Virus record (IMG/VR): IMGVR_UViG_3300022188_000229
Location: 1-64,000 of that record
Source of the DNA: a virus
Length of the DNA: 64,000 nt
Direction: 5' to 3' (one strand)
The notes beneath the pieces were generated by a model that made no database searches, was not told the origin of the DNA, and saw nothing but the letters and a program-made list of their open reading frames with translations. Positions 1-8,672 of this stretch are shown piece after piece. Within the stretch, counting starts at the first letter, position 1; every line of letters begins with the position of its first letter. The translations under genes were made by a program, and so were the position numbers.

Positions 1-4
1 CTCC

Positions 5-787
5 ATGGATACTATAAATGTTTATAGTAGTACATTAAATAAAAGTTATAATGATTTAACTTATAGTGTGGTGGGTGATATGTTACATGAGGATCTAAGT
101 GCAAGTATTCATCCATACTCTAATAAGCATTATGGGTCATCGGTAACACAAAAATTTGTAACATTGAAATTAAAAAATAATATAGAGGATTTTCGTAAGT
201 ACGTTGAATTAACATTTAATTCTTATGCTAATCAATATTATTACTTTTCAGGTAATCAACGAGCATATAAAGCTTTTCGTGACGACCATTGGGTAGTCAG
301 AGTAGAAGGCCACCAATTGTTACCGATAGGCGCAGGGTTTGAGAAGACAAAAGTAATGCGCAAATATATTTTTAATTTGAGACATTACGACACTATTGAT
401 GCAGCCATAATTGACATGATTGATAGAGTGACCCTGTTAAGGAATTCAGATTTGGAAGTAGCTATAACATCTATAGGTGGAGTATATAAAGATCTAAATG
501 TATGTGTGATGCCTAGCGATATAAATGGTATTTCTGCACGTAGAAAATATTATACCAACAGGACTCTGTCTGGATCTATTTTAGTGACTAGACCACAAGA
601 TGCTGATTTATTTGCCTATATCACCCCTACTGGTTTGGAGGCTGAAAGTAATCTTACTAGCGAAATTACAGGGATAGATTATGAGAATCCCACGGACGGT
701 ATCGTTGATTTTAATTTTGAGGGTAGTGGGGATATACAACCGCCATCAGATCAAATAGATTTTACATTTATATTTGGAGATAACTAA
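5..787 (+). CDS. Phage protein of unknown function, probably virion-associated
   Basis: I do not recognise a family. The 260-residue protein is soluble-looking, with no signal peptide or membrane segment, and ends in an acidic Gly/Asp/Phe-rich tail. It overlaps the next gene by one base (TAATG), and both following genes are beta-helix tail-type proteins, so a role in the tail or baseplate is inferred from position. The ATG lies only four bases from the window edge, so the ribosome binding site cannot be seen and the true start may lie upstream. Confidence 0.6.
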   Translation: MDTINVYSSTLNKSYNDLTYSVVGDMLHEDLSASIHPYSNKHYGSSVTQKFVTLKLKNNIEDFRKYVELTFNSYANQYYYFSGNQRAYKAFRDDHWVVRVEGHQLLPIGAGFEKTKVMRKYIFNLRHYDTIDAAIIDMIDRVTLLRNSDLEVAITSIGGVYKDLNVCVMPSDINGISARRKYYTNRTLSGSILVTRPQDADLFAYITPTGLEAESNLTSEITGIDYENPTDGIVDFNFEGSGDIQPPSDQIDFTFIFGDN

Positions 788-2706
788 TGATGATACGTAG
801 AGTAGGAATAACTAGAGGATATAGGACTATAGCAGAGGCTTATTATATGGCTCTACCCGGTGATGTAATTTTAATTGATGAAGGGATCTATAATGAGCAA
901 ATTAATATGGTGGGTAATAAAAATGTACACCTTGTAGGTAATACAAGAGACCCCGGCCTCGGTAAGGTCCGGGTCATCCCTCCTAATGAAGCTGCTACTA
1001 GGTGTATAACATTTACTGATTTTACACTGCAAACAACTATATATATAGAGGGCATAAATTTTAAATTTCCACCCACAAGTACTTTAGAGCCTATAGCTGC
1101 TTGGCGTTGTTATGAGACCGAACTAGTATTCAACAGATGTATAATAAATGCAACCTATGTACATGAGTATGTATTTAATTTTGATGTTGATGAGATCAAT
1201 TCAATTACGCTTAATAATTGCAGAGTGATATGGAAAGACGATTACAGTTATACTGCCCCAGGGGCAAGTCATTTTGAAAGGTCAGGTAGAGATATAGATT
1301 ATAGAATAAATAAATGTATTTTTAGTAATTCATTGGATAATCTTAATACTATTTATTTTACCCTTCCTTCTAAGAATGGCCCTAATGAACTGACTACAGA
1401 TAATACTGTTTATTCTTGTACTAATCCAGCAGGGTATATGGGCGACATGACAGCACTGTTTGATGATGATATTATAAATGGACCAATCATTCATTCCCAC
1501 GCCCATGCGTCGGGCGATGTTATTACCTTTACTACTGATTTTGGAGAAGGTAATGAAAAAAGTATTTACTATTTTCGCACGTCCCTGTATGCTTATGCAC
1601 GGGCATCTAGTGTAACTTTATACGGTTCTTCGGATGGTATAAATTGGGTTAAAGTTGTAGGTTTTCCGTATGCCGTTCTTTGGTACTCTAAAACTTTGAA
1701 GATGGAGGATTCATATAGGTACTATAAGGTAGATTTCGTGGCAACTGGTGTTTTTATTTCATTCTATGATTATTCTTTGTGTACGGAAAACCTGGATTAT
1801 GCACCGTTTGATTATACATTGAAGTCTAATATTTCAGGTTACGGTCCGCATTACGGAGAATACCAGAAATACATCTTATCTGATTACTGTCTAGAGGGTA
1901 CTGTTTTTGATACGTTATCTGAAAATACTGTGACTAATACTGTAATTCTAGATGAATACAATGGTTCTAGTAAAATAGAGTTATTAGATGACAATTTGTC
2001 TATAGCACTAGACAGCACGTATTTAAATCAACATAAAGCTATTAAAGCTTCTGTTGGTAAAACAACTGGCAAATGGTATTTTGAATTTAAATCTTATGAG
2101 TACTACTCACTTACTAATAGTAGGGTTGGTTTCGGCCAAAGTTCCGCCGCTAATGATTATGCTTGTGGAGGAGCTGATAGTAAAAGTTGGGGGATGGAAC
2201 TGTCTACAGGTAATTTTTATCATGGTGAAGAGGTTGTTAGTCAAGGCACTGCAGCCTTATATTCCAGTATAGTAGGTGTGGCATTAGATTTAGATAATGG
2301 GAAAGCATGGTTTTCTGTTAATGGTGTGTGGGTACTAGACGGTGACCCATCTCTTGGAATTAATCCTATATTTGAATTTAGTAATATGCGTTTATTCCCA
2401 ATGATATCCTTACAAAATATTGGATTTTTTAATGCTTATTCAGATATAATATTTGACCCTTTTGATTTAAATTATACCATCCCTGATGGTTTTTCTTACT
2501 ATAGTGAGGGAGTTAAATGGAAGATAAATTATTACAATACGGCTACTAACGATTATCTTGGGTACGTTTATTCAGATGATACGGGTAGTTATAAGATAAT
2601 TACTACTTATTCTGGAGCGCATTTTTTAATATGCGAAGATGCATCCACTGCTCCAAGTTATAATGACTTAATATATAGTAATTTAATTCCAAAGGGGTAT
2701 GTATAA
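787..2706 (+). CDS. Tail fibre/spike-like protein: beta-helix N-terminus, SPRY domain, Ig-like C-terminus
   Basis: The 639-residue protein begins with a pectin-lyase-like pattern (TIAEAYYMALPGDVILIDEG, residues about 15-34) typical of parallel beta-helix virion proteins. Residues about 420-540 match a SPRY domain (GKWYFEF, GVALDLDNGKAWFSVNG). The C-terminus (577-639) carries an Ig-like or carboxypeptidase-regulatory-like tail module with GSYKI and a YNDLIYSNLIPKG end. The strands that should open this module (CLEGTVFD, about 367) lie before the SPRY domain, so SPRY appears to be inserted inside it. The neighbour at 2706 is a paralogue sharing both ends. Role inferred: host-surface or glycan recognition on the virion. 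The start overlaps the previous stop (TAATG). Confidence 0.75.
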   Translation: MMIRRVGITRGYRTIAEAYYMALPGDVILIDEGIYNEQINMVGNKNVHLVGNTRDPGLGKVRVIPPNEAATRCITFTDFTLQTTIYIEGINFKFPPTSTLEPIAAWRCYETELVFNRCIINATYVHEYVFNFDVDEINSITLNNCRVIWKDDYSYTAPGASHFERSGRDIDYRINKCIFSNSLDNLNTIYFTLPSKNGPNELTTDNTVYSCTNPAGYMGDMTALFDDDIINGPIIHSHAHASGDVITFTTDFGEGNEKSIYYFRTSLYAYARASSVTLYGSSDGINWVKVVGFPYAVLWYSKTLKMEDSYRYYKVDFVATGVFISFYDYSLCTENLDYAPFDYTLKSNISGYGPHYGEYQKYILSDYCLEGTVFDTLSENTVTNTVILDEYNGSSKIELLDDNLSIALDSTYLNQHKAIKASVGKTTGKWYFEFKSYEYYSLTNSRVGFGQSSAANDYACGGADSKSWGMELSTGNFYHGEEVVSQGTAALYSSIVGVALDLDNGKAWFSVNGVWVLDGDPSLGINPIFEFSNMRLFPMISLQNIGFFNAYSDIIFDPFDLNYTIPDGFSYYSEGVKWKINYYNTATNDYLGYVYSDDTGSYKIITTYSGAHFLICEDASTAPSYNDLIYSNLIPKGYV

Positions 2707-4562
2707 TGACAATAATTAGGGTGGGTCAAGATAAAGAGTTTTTAACTATTCAGGGAGCTTTTAGCTCTGCAATTAATGGAGATACTATCTTTATTGATGA
2801 AGGTACTTATGAAGAAGCACTTTATTTTGTAAACAAAGCTATTAATTTAGTTGCAAATACAGATTATCCGTCAGAAGGTAAAGTAATTATAAATCCAATT
2901 AGTTATTCTACTCCTACAGTTAAACGGTATGCTATGCCTCTAACAATAGCATATGCAGAGTCTGAACCTCCCAGAGTAATGTTTATAGAGGGTATTAAAT
3001 TTGTTTCTGATGTTAATAGTAATGAAGAAACTATAATAAGGCTAGAACAAGCTGAGGCAGGTACTACTTCTTCTCTAGATATAGTATTTAATAAATGTAT
3101 TTTGGACGCTTCAGCAGGTTTGTATAATTCTGGTGCTGTAATATTTAAAGAGTTAACTACAGGTTATCCCGTCAATAGTGTAACTTTAATTAATTGTGAG
3201 GTATTATGGTTAGATGGGGACGATATGGTAAATTCGGAGTTCTATTTGATACCAGCAAAAAAACTACAGAAATGTGTATTAAGTAGTCACCCACCTATAA
3301 ATACCTTTGGAGCCTCGTTCGACTTGTGTGTATCAGGTACTATAACTTCTTCCGGCACCACTAATCAGGAAAATATTTTTGATGGTAACGAATCCACTTA
3401 TGGTGCTATAGGGTATGATCCAATCGGCTGGGTGGGCTATCAGTTTTCAGCCCCATTTGCTATAAATCAGCTTAAAATTAAGGGGGACAGCTCTGGTCAT
3501 GGCAGTGGCTTTACTTTGGTAGCTTCTACTACTGGGGCTTTTTTAGGAGAAGAAGTAATTTTAAATATAGACACTATTGGGATGGGGTATACTTGGTCAA
3601 CTTATATTTTTGAGAATTATAATGAATACTCTTATATTCGCATTTATAATACCGGAGATGTGCGGCCATGGCAAGTTTCAGAAATAGAGTATAGAAAGAT
3701 TATGCCTGAGGATAACGACTATATTTTAGTAGACAATAAAAATAATTTTCAATATGGTCCTTTATATTCTTCGTTTATTACAGCTATCCAACCAAGCCAT
3801 TGTTTTTCAGGTATAGTGTCTGTTAATAGTACTCCAGTAGTACGGGATCTGAAATTATTTAGAAGAGATAATGGGCTCTTTTTAGGCTCTACTACTTCCT
3901 CTGGAGGGACAGGCGAATACTATATTGAATCTTCCTTCGGTGGTCATCACAGTATAGTGTGTTCAGATGATGCAGCTCTTCCTAATTATAATGATTTACT
4001 TATGTCTAAATGTTTACCTAAAGAGGTACCTAATCTCTATGTTCCGGTAGAACATTCTCCTCAAAGCGTTAAAACATTCATTATGGATATGGCGGATAAT
4101 TGGTCTGGTGCCACTTATATATCCATTAGGTCTATAGATTTTTTGTTTGAGGGTGTTGTTATACCTTTAGAAGTTGCATTTAACTGTGAGTCTTATAGTA
4201 CTACTGATTATAGTGACTATTACTACTCTAAATATGCTTTTAATACTGCCACTTTAAAAACTGGCGCTATAATATTCCAGAGTTGGCTTTCTCAGAATGG
4301 CCTAGCAACTAATCAGCGTTTAATATGTGTATTTAATGAATCAATACTAGTGGATAAAATAAGAATAAATAATAGCCATCATAATGGGACAGAGACATCT
4401 GTAGGGTACGGTGCCAAGAATACAAAAATTCATATTTCGTCTATTGAATACACCGATACTACATACAATAATCCAATTTCCCAGAGTATCGAAGTGTTTG
4501 ATGGTATTATTCCGAAACATATTGCAGAAGATATTGAAGATCCTTTTGATATATCTATTTAA
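2706..4562 (+). CDS. Tail fibre/spike-like protein: beta-helix, discoidin-like and Ig-like modules
   Basis: This 618-residue protein is a paralogue of the preceding one. The N-terminus (FLTIQGAFSSAINGDTIFID) repeats the beta-helix opening. Residues about 215-330 look like a discoidin/F5-8 type C domain (NIFDGNESTYGAIG followed by WVGYQF and IRIYN). Residues about 365-440 form the same Ig-like module as the upstream gene (GEYYIESSFGGHHSIVCSDD then PNYNDLLMSKCLPKE), here uninterrupted. A further C-terminal beta-rich segment (445-618) has another discoidin-like pattern (KIRINNSHHNGTE). It ends the structural cluster; the replication promoters follow. Function as a receptor- or sugar-binding tail component is inferred. 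Confidence 0.75.
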   Translation: MTIIRVGQDKEFLTIQGAFSSAINGDTIFIDEGTYEEALYFVNKAINLVANTDYPSEGKVIINPISYSTPTVKRYAMPLTIAYAESEPPRVMFIEGIKFVSDVNSNEETIIRLEQAEAGTTSSLDIVFNKCILDASAGLYNSGAVIFKELTTGYPVNSVTLINCEVLWLDGDDMVNSEFYLIPAKKLQKCVLSSHPPINTFGASFDLCVSGTITSSGTTNQENIFDGNESTYGAIGYDPIGWVGYQFSAPFAINQLKIKGDSSGHGSGFTLVASTTGAFLGEEVILNIDTIGMGYTWSTYIFENYNEYSYIRIYNTGDVRPWQVSEIEYRKIMPEDNDYILVDNKNNFQYGPLYSSFITAIQPSHCFSGIVSVNSTPVVRDLKLFRRDNGLFLGSTTSSGGTGEYYIESSFGGHHSIVCSDDAALPNYNDLLMSKCLPKEVPNLYVPVEHSPQSVKTFIMDMADNWSGATYISIRSIDFLFEGVVIPLEVAFNCESYSTTDYSDYYYSKYAFNTATLKTGAIIFQSWLSQNGLATNQRLICVFNESILVDKIRINNSHHNGTETSVGYGAKNTKIHISSIEYTDTTYNNPISQSIEVFDGIIPKHIAEDIEDPFDISI

Positions 4563-4566
4563 ATAC

Positions 4567-4599
4567 TTGACAAATATTTATTCTGCCTTACATTATATT
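4567..4599 (+). promoter_or_regulatory. Possible weak upstream member of tandem promoter pair
   Basis: TACTTGACAAA at 4564-4574 matches the -35 region of the phage promoter family. The only TATATT (4594-4599) is 21 nt away; TACATT at 4589-4594 is better spaced but poorer. Probably a decayed or weak copy. Confidence 0.3.
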
Positions 4600-4652
4600 C
4601 ATATGAAACTACCATTATCTAAAATAATTTTATGTGTACAAAAAATAAATAC

Positions 4653-4681
4653 TTGACAAATGGTTTTTTATGTATTATATT
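4653..4681 (+). promoter_or_regulatory. Sigma-70-like promoter of the replication operon
   Basis: TTGACA at 4653-4658, a 17-nt spacer and TATATT at 4676-4681. It belongs to the family CTTGACAA-N16/17-TATATT that recurs across the window. The start would be near 4688, leaving a leader of about 90 nt before the clamp gene. No gene occupies 4563-4777. Confidence 0.8.
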
Positions 4682-4777
4682 ATACCTGTTGAGAGAATTT
4701 TATCTAGGAAAGAAGATTAAACTAACCTTTATATAGATAGAATAAAGTAAATTAACATTAAAAAGATAGAGGTATGA

Positions 4778-5902
4778 ATGGAATTTTATGTCAAGACCGA
4801 GGAGGCTCAACGAGCCTTCAAGCTTTTGGGTGTAACGGCTAAAGTAAACACCACTGACTTCGATGGTCAGATTCTTATTAAGGCACTACCAGATAGTGTT
4901 CTTTTCTTATCTAACAACGGCAGCTCCGGAATTTCGTGCGAGGTCCCTGCTAATGTTACTACTCAAGGTAAAGCTACTGTGATATACAGTAAGATGAAAT
5001 CTTTCATCATGACCTTTGTCCCATGGGACGGAGAGATTGGTGCTAAAGAGTTTCATTTTTCTTCTAAGTTAGGCAAACTACATGTAGCTACTTCAACTAA
5101 ACATTTAAATGAGCTGGAAACTAATAGTAATCTAAAATTAGATCAGGTTCGAGGCTCTGCTTTTGTTTCCCAAGTTTCATTGAATGAACCCACTATTATA
5201 CTCAACTCCAGTATTATGAAATCAGCAATCGAAAAAGGATTATATGCTATTGATGCTGCTAGTCTTACTGATTATGTAAAAGGCTTAAGAATGTGTATAG
5301 AGTCTAATACTATTCGGTTTACTTCTACTAATGGCCATGTAATATCTGATTATGCGGTTACTAGTGAAGGGGATTTAAAAGAGGGGGATCATTTCCTATC
5401 ACATGAGTTTCTAATGGGTCTTCGTCGTATCATTATAGATGATGCTCAATTATTTTTAGAATTTACTAAATCTAAAACTGTAGTTGCGTTAGATAATGTT
5501 GTATACTGGTCTACTGCTTTACATTATAAAGAATATCCCCAATTTAGGTCTCTTTTTAAAGAAGAAGAGAAAGAAATAGAGGTGGATCGAGAAACTTTAT
5601 TGAATGGACTTTCCTCTTTTATAGATATATTGGATGAGGATGACCACAACCGAGTAACTTTAGAGATGGCTGATAGCAGATTGGCATTGAAAACTGATAA
5701 TTCATTATTTGAGTATCCAGGCATGACTGGAACTGTTGAATTTAGTATTGACCTAGATGGTAGAGAGATGATAGCCACCCTACATGCCTTAGGGGACGAC
5801 TCTTTAAAGCTAAGGTCTTTAGGTCCCAACAAAGGTATGGTATTTGAATCAGTAGGTTATGAAGATCATAAATCTTATGTGGTCAGTTTAAAGCCGAGGT
5901 AA
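4778..5902 (+). CDS. dnaN: DNA polymerase sliding clamp (beta subunit, DnaN-like)
   Basis: At 374 residues it is close to the usual DnaN length. The three-domain clamp pattern is visible: GLRMCIESNTIRFTSTNGHV (around 170-190) matches the domain 2 'L.ATDGHRL' region, HYKEYPQFRSLF (about 248-259) matches the conserved 'YP.f..l', and domain 3 ends with the usual beta-strand tail. It would form a ring around DNA and tether the phage polymerase at 30388, loaded by the DnaX-like protein at 29330. It is the first gene after the strong promoter, with a GAGG ribosome binding site. Bacterial-type clamps are uncommon in phages, but the match is good along the whole length. Confidence 0.88.
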   Translation: MEFYVKTEEAQRAFKLLGVTAKVNTTDFDGQILIKALPDSVLFLSNNGSSGISCEVPANVTTQGKATVIYSKMKSFIMTFVPWDGEIGAKEFHFSSKLGKLHVATSTKHLNELETNSNLKLDQVRGSAFVSQVSLNEPTIILNSSIMKSAIEKGLYAIDAASLTDYVKGLRMCIESNTIRFTSTNGHVISDYAVTSEGDLKEGDHFLSHEFLMGLRRIIIDDAQLFLEFTKSKTVVALDNVVYWSTALHYKEYPQFRSLFKEEEKEIEVDRETLLNGLSSFIDILDEDDHNRVTLEMADSRLALKTDNSLFEYPGMTGTVEFSIDLDGREMIATLHALGDDSLKLRSLGPNKGMVFESVGYEDHKSYVVSLKPR

Positions 5903-5909
5903 TACCATT

Positions 5910-6506
5910 ATGTATGGAGTAAATTTAATTGCATTAGAAAAAGCTTTAGAAGAAATGAAAGCGGGCAATCCTTTAATACCAGAATCCTTCTTACTTGATA
6001 ATGTGTTAACTAAATGTAGAGATTTATTAGTTAGAAATAATTATGCTGTTATAAAGAAGCCAAGAACAGCTTTGAAAGTTAAGGATATAAAAGGTCTAGT
6101 TGATTTGTATTATTACATTCTTAATGCTACTACTGATTTGACCCCTTATAGAGATGACAAGATAGATTTAACTACAGCTAAAAGACTAGTTAAGCACGTA
6201 CAATCAAGTACTGGCTTAGACTATGAGCTCGCTATAGTAAAATGCATTAATATAGTAGAAGGGTTGTTTAGATATAAGAAACAACTTAATTTAAATCCTG
6301 AAATTATGACTACTTTTAAAGTGTTTGGTCAAGATAGGTTAGGATGGATTACTGAAAAGATAGTATACTTATTAAATAAAGAAGCACATGATGAGGCAAG
6401 GCTAATATCTAGAGCCGATGCTGATGCTGATGCTTATGTTAAAAGACATAATATAAAATTTGGCTGGGAAGACTTAGAAGAGCTGGCTAATAAAATAGGA
6501 GATTAA
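5910..6506 (+). CDS. Conserved-looking replication-block protein, unknown function
   Basis: The 198-residue protein is largely helical and soluble by composition, with a short Asp/Ala repeat (ADADADAY, near residue 170). I recognise no motif. It lies 7 nt after the clamp gene and one base before recA, so it is co-transcribed with replication and recombination genes. A role as an accessory or loader is a guess from position only. Confidence 0.6.
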   Translation: MYGVNLIALEKALEEMKAGNPLIPESFLLDNVLTKCRDLLVRNNYAVIKKPRTALKVKDIKGLVDLYYYILNATTDLTPYRDDKIDLTTAKRLVKHVQSSTGLDYELAIVKCINIVEGLFRYKKQLNLNPEIMTTFKVFGQDRLGWITEKIVYLLNKEAHDEARLISRADADADAYVKRHNIKFGWEDLEELANKIGD

Positions 6507-6507
6507 A

Positions 6508-7587
6508 ATGGCTGCAAAGAAGAAAAAAGAAGAAACCGCTAAACTTAGCGCTGCTATCGAGAAGAAGGCTACAGATGCAGTGTTACTTAAGATAAAAAAG
6601 AAATATGGAAATGTATTATCCCCATTATCTGAGGCTAACGATTGTATTAATACTGTTAGTACTGGGTCACTAGGATTAGATTTAGCGTTGGGCCGTGGTG
6701 GTATGGCCTTAGGCCGTGTTTATGAGGTGTATGGTCCTAATAGTAGTGGTAAGAGTACCTTAGGGGTACATGTAGTTATACAGGCCCAAAGAAGGGGCCT
6801 TAAGTGCGCTTATTTAGATGCTGAGGTAGCAGTAGATCCTAAACTTTTCGCTAACTATGGAGTAGATTCCGATAAATTAGATCTAGTTCAGGTATATGGA
6901 GGCGAACCTAACCTTGATATTTTACAAAAACTTATTGAGACAGGGGCTTACTCTGTAATCGTTATTGATAGTGTTAGTGCTTTAATACCAATGGCAGAAG
7001 CAGAAGCAGACATTGATAAAGATCATATGGCACTACAAGCCAGGCTTATGAGTAAAGCTTTAAGAAAAATAGCACCTAAAGCAGCGGAAAATAGTACGCT
7101 ATTGATATTCGTTAATCAACTAAGAATGAAGTTAGGAACTTATGGTAATCCTGAGACAACTACTGGTGGAGAGTCTTTGGGTTTTTGGACTACAGGCAGA
7201 ATAAGCATTAGAGGTCCAGAAGCTAGAAAAAGACGCTTATTAGATGATGCCGGAGAAGTATATGGTCATATAGCTGCTCATGAGATACAAAAGAACAAAT
7301 TAGGGGAACCATTTAAGAAGGCAAACTTAAATCTTATATATAATAAAGGGTATGATTTTTATAATGAAGTCCTTGAGATGGCAGTTAGTCTAGATGTAGT
7401 TGAGAAAGCAGGTTCTTGGTTCAAATACAAAGATGAAAATTTGGCTCAAGGCAATGATAAAACTCTAATAGTTCTTAGAGAAAATAAAGAATTATTTAAT
7501 GAAATCAGAGATATTGTAATAGAAACTGTAGGATTAAAGGAGCAATATGAGCTACATAGCAACCCAGGTCCACTCTACCCTAGTTAA
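6508..7587 (+). CDS. recA: RecA-type recombinase
   Basis: The 359-residue protein has Walker A GPNSSGKS at residues 76-83, the RecA-specific YLDAEVAVDP, a Walker B-like VIVIDSVSAL, and the L2/filament segment LIFVNQLRMKLGTYGNPETTTGGESLG split over conserved blocks. It would catalyse ATP-dependent homologous strand exchange. A lysine-rich N-terminus precedes the core. Start: GGAGATTAAAATG. The 3' end overlaps the next gene by 41 nt. The genome also carries a Rad52-like annealing protein (58778), so two strand-pairing routes coexist. Confidence 0.93.
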   Translation: MAAKKKKEETAKLSAAIEKKATDAVLLKIKKKYGNVLSPLSEANDCINTVSTGSLGLDLALGRGGMALGRVYEVYGPNSSGKSTLGVHVVIQAQRRGLKCAYLDAEVAVDPKLFANYGVDSDKLDLVQVYGGEPNLDILQKLIETGAYSVIVIDSVSALIPMAEAEADIDKDHMALQARLMSKALRKIAPKAAENSTLLIFVNQLRMKLGTYGNPETTTGGESLGFWTTGRISIRGPEARKRRLLDDAGEVYGHIAAHEIQKNKLGEPFKKANLNLIYNKGYDFYNEVLEMAVSLDVVEKAGSWFKYKDENLAQGNDKTLIVLRENKELFNEIRDIVIETVGLKEQYELHSNPGPLYPS

Positions 7588-7909
7588 ATTATTTCCAGCA
7601 AACCCCTTTAAACAGGTGTTTTGTGAGCACTATGTAAATTTTCAAGGACAGCGACTGTTTTTTGATTTTTATATAAAGAAGTTGGGGGTATTTATTGAAG
7701 TCCAAGGGCGACAGCACACCGAATTTGTTAAACATTTTCATCAAGATAAGAAAGCATTTTTAAAACAAAAAGAACGAGACAATTTAAAAATAGTATGGGC
7801 AGAAGAGAATGATTACAGTTTGGTACGGATTAATTTTGATGAAGAAATAACGGATAGATTAGTAATGGATAAAATAACAAGAGCTATGGAAGGAGGATTC
7901 TATGAGTGA
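7547..7909 (+). CDS. Small endonuclease-like protein (PD-(D/E)XK / Vsr-DUF559-like)
   Basis: In the 120-residue protein, D40 in FFDFYIKKLG and E51-V-Q53 in VFIEVQGRQH give the D...E-x-Q/K pattern of small Vsr- or DUF559-like nucleases. QKERDNLKIVWA and YSLVRI match the helix and last strand of that fold. It starts inside the recA 3' end in another frame, with an AAAGGAG site 4 nt upstream of the ATG (7537-7542), so the overlap is real. A nicking role in repair or recombination is inferred; an alternative is a degenerate homing nuclease. Confidence 0.6.
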   Translation: MSYIATQVHSTLVKLFPANPFKQVFCEHYVNFQGQRLFFDFYIKKLGVFIEVQGRQHTEFVKHFHQDKKAFLKQKERDNLKIVWAEENDYSLVRINFDEEITDRLVMDKITRAMEGGFYE

Positions 7910-8201
7910 GCAAACAAAAAATAAATCTACCCCTGATTCTTTGAAATATAATAAAGATTGTGCAGATTTTATTTGTCTTAGTGATGGAACCATTTATAGA
8001 GAATGTAAGTATTGTAATCATAGTCTTGAGTGCCAACAGGTTGATATATTAAAGGGAAAGCCTGTACCAATGGAATCACATTACTGTCCGATTGTAGACC
8101 CGATTACCCTTGATCTGGTCGAGTGGCAATATTATTGTACTGGTATGCATGATACAAGATCTTTAGATGAACGAAAAGAAGGTGATGATAAAATATCATA
8201 G
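7902..8201 (+). CDS. Small Cys-rich protein, unknown function
   Basis: The 99-residue protein contains CKYCNHSLEC and further His/Cys (SHYCP, YYC) compatible with zinc binding. It overlaps the upstream nuclease by 8 nt and has the ribosome site AAGGAGG. No family recognised. It is one of about nine small putative zinc-binding proteins in this window. Confidence 0.6.
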   Translation: MSEQTKNKSTPDSLKYNKDCADFICLSDGTIYRECKYCNHSLECQQVDILKGKPVPMESHYCPIVDPITLDLVEWQYYCTGMHDTRSLDERKEGDDKIS

Positions 8202-8210
8202 GAGTTAATT

Positions 8211-8672
8211 ATGGATAGTGGAGTAATGTCGTTTAATAGGATAGAAATAAATAATGATTTTTTAGAACAAATTTGGAAGTTTAACCCTGTAACTTTAGGG
8301 TCTCTAGATGATTTAACAGTAAGCCAGTACTCTATATGTTTGGCTCAGTATTTAATCTTTTTTAGATCTGAATTAAATCAAACTAAAGCTATTATAGCAA
8401 AGAAAAAGAAACTTTTAGACTCTTCTATAGCTATTGCTATGGACGCTAAAATTATTAAAACATACAAGACTAAAACTGCAGCTATTGATTTTATTAAGAA
8501 CTCTAGCCCTGAGCTTTCTGCATTGGAGGAACAAATAGACAATTTGAAGGATGAGGTTATACGTATAGACGGTATAGATAAAGCAGTTAGTGAGTATATA
8601 GCTACTTTTAAGAGAGAATTAACCCGTAGAGAGAAAGAAATATTTGCTATAAGAGCAGAAAGGAGAAGTTAA
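8211..8672 (+). CDS. Coiled-coil protein in replication block, unknown function
   Basis: The 153-residue, highly charged protein has long helical stretches (KAIIAKKKKLLDSSIA, then SALEEQIDNLKDEVIRIDG) ending in a basic tail (KRELTRREKEIF...RAERRS). It ends on the first base of the helicase start codon (TAATG) and would be translated with it. A helicase-loading or recombination-mediator role is plausible by position but not shown by sequence. Confidence 0.6.
   Translation: MDSGVMSFNRIEINNDFLEQIWKFNPVTLGSLDDLTVSQYSICLAQYLIFFRSELNQTKAIIAKKKKLLDSSIAIAMDAKIIKTYKTKTAAIDFIKNSSPELSALEEQIDNLKDEVIRIDGIDKAVSEYIATFKRELTRREKEIFAIRAERRS

Noticed and set aside
2054-2272. Second-frame + strand frames within tail genes (also 4411-4656 and 51103-51291)
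   Set aside because: They fall within large conserved genes in other frames, without ribosome sites; compositions are typical of shadow frames.
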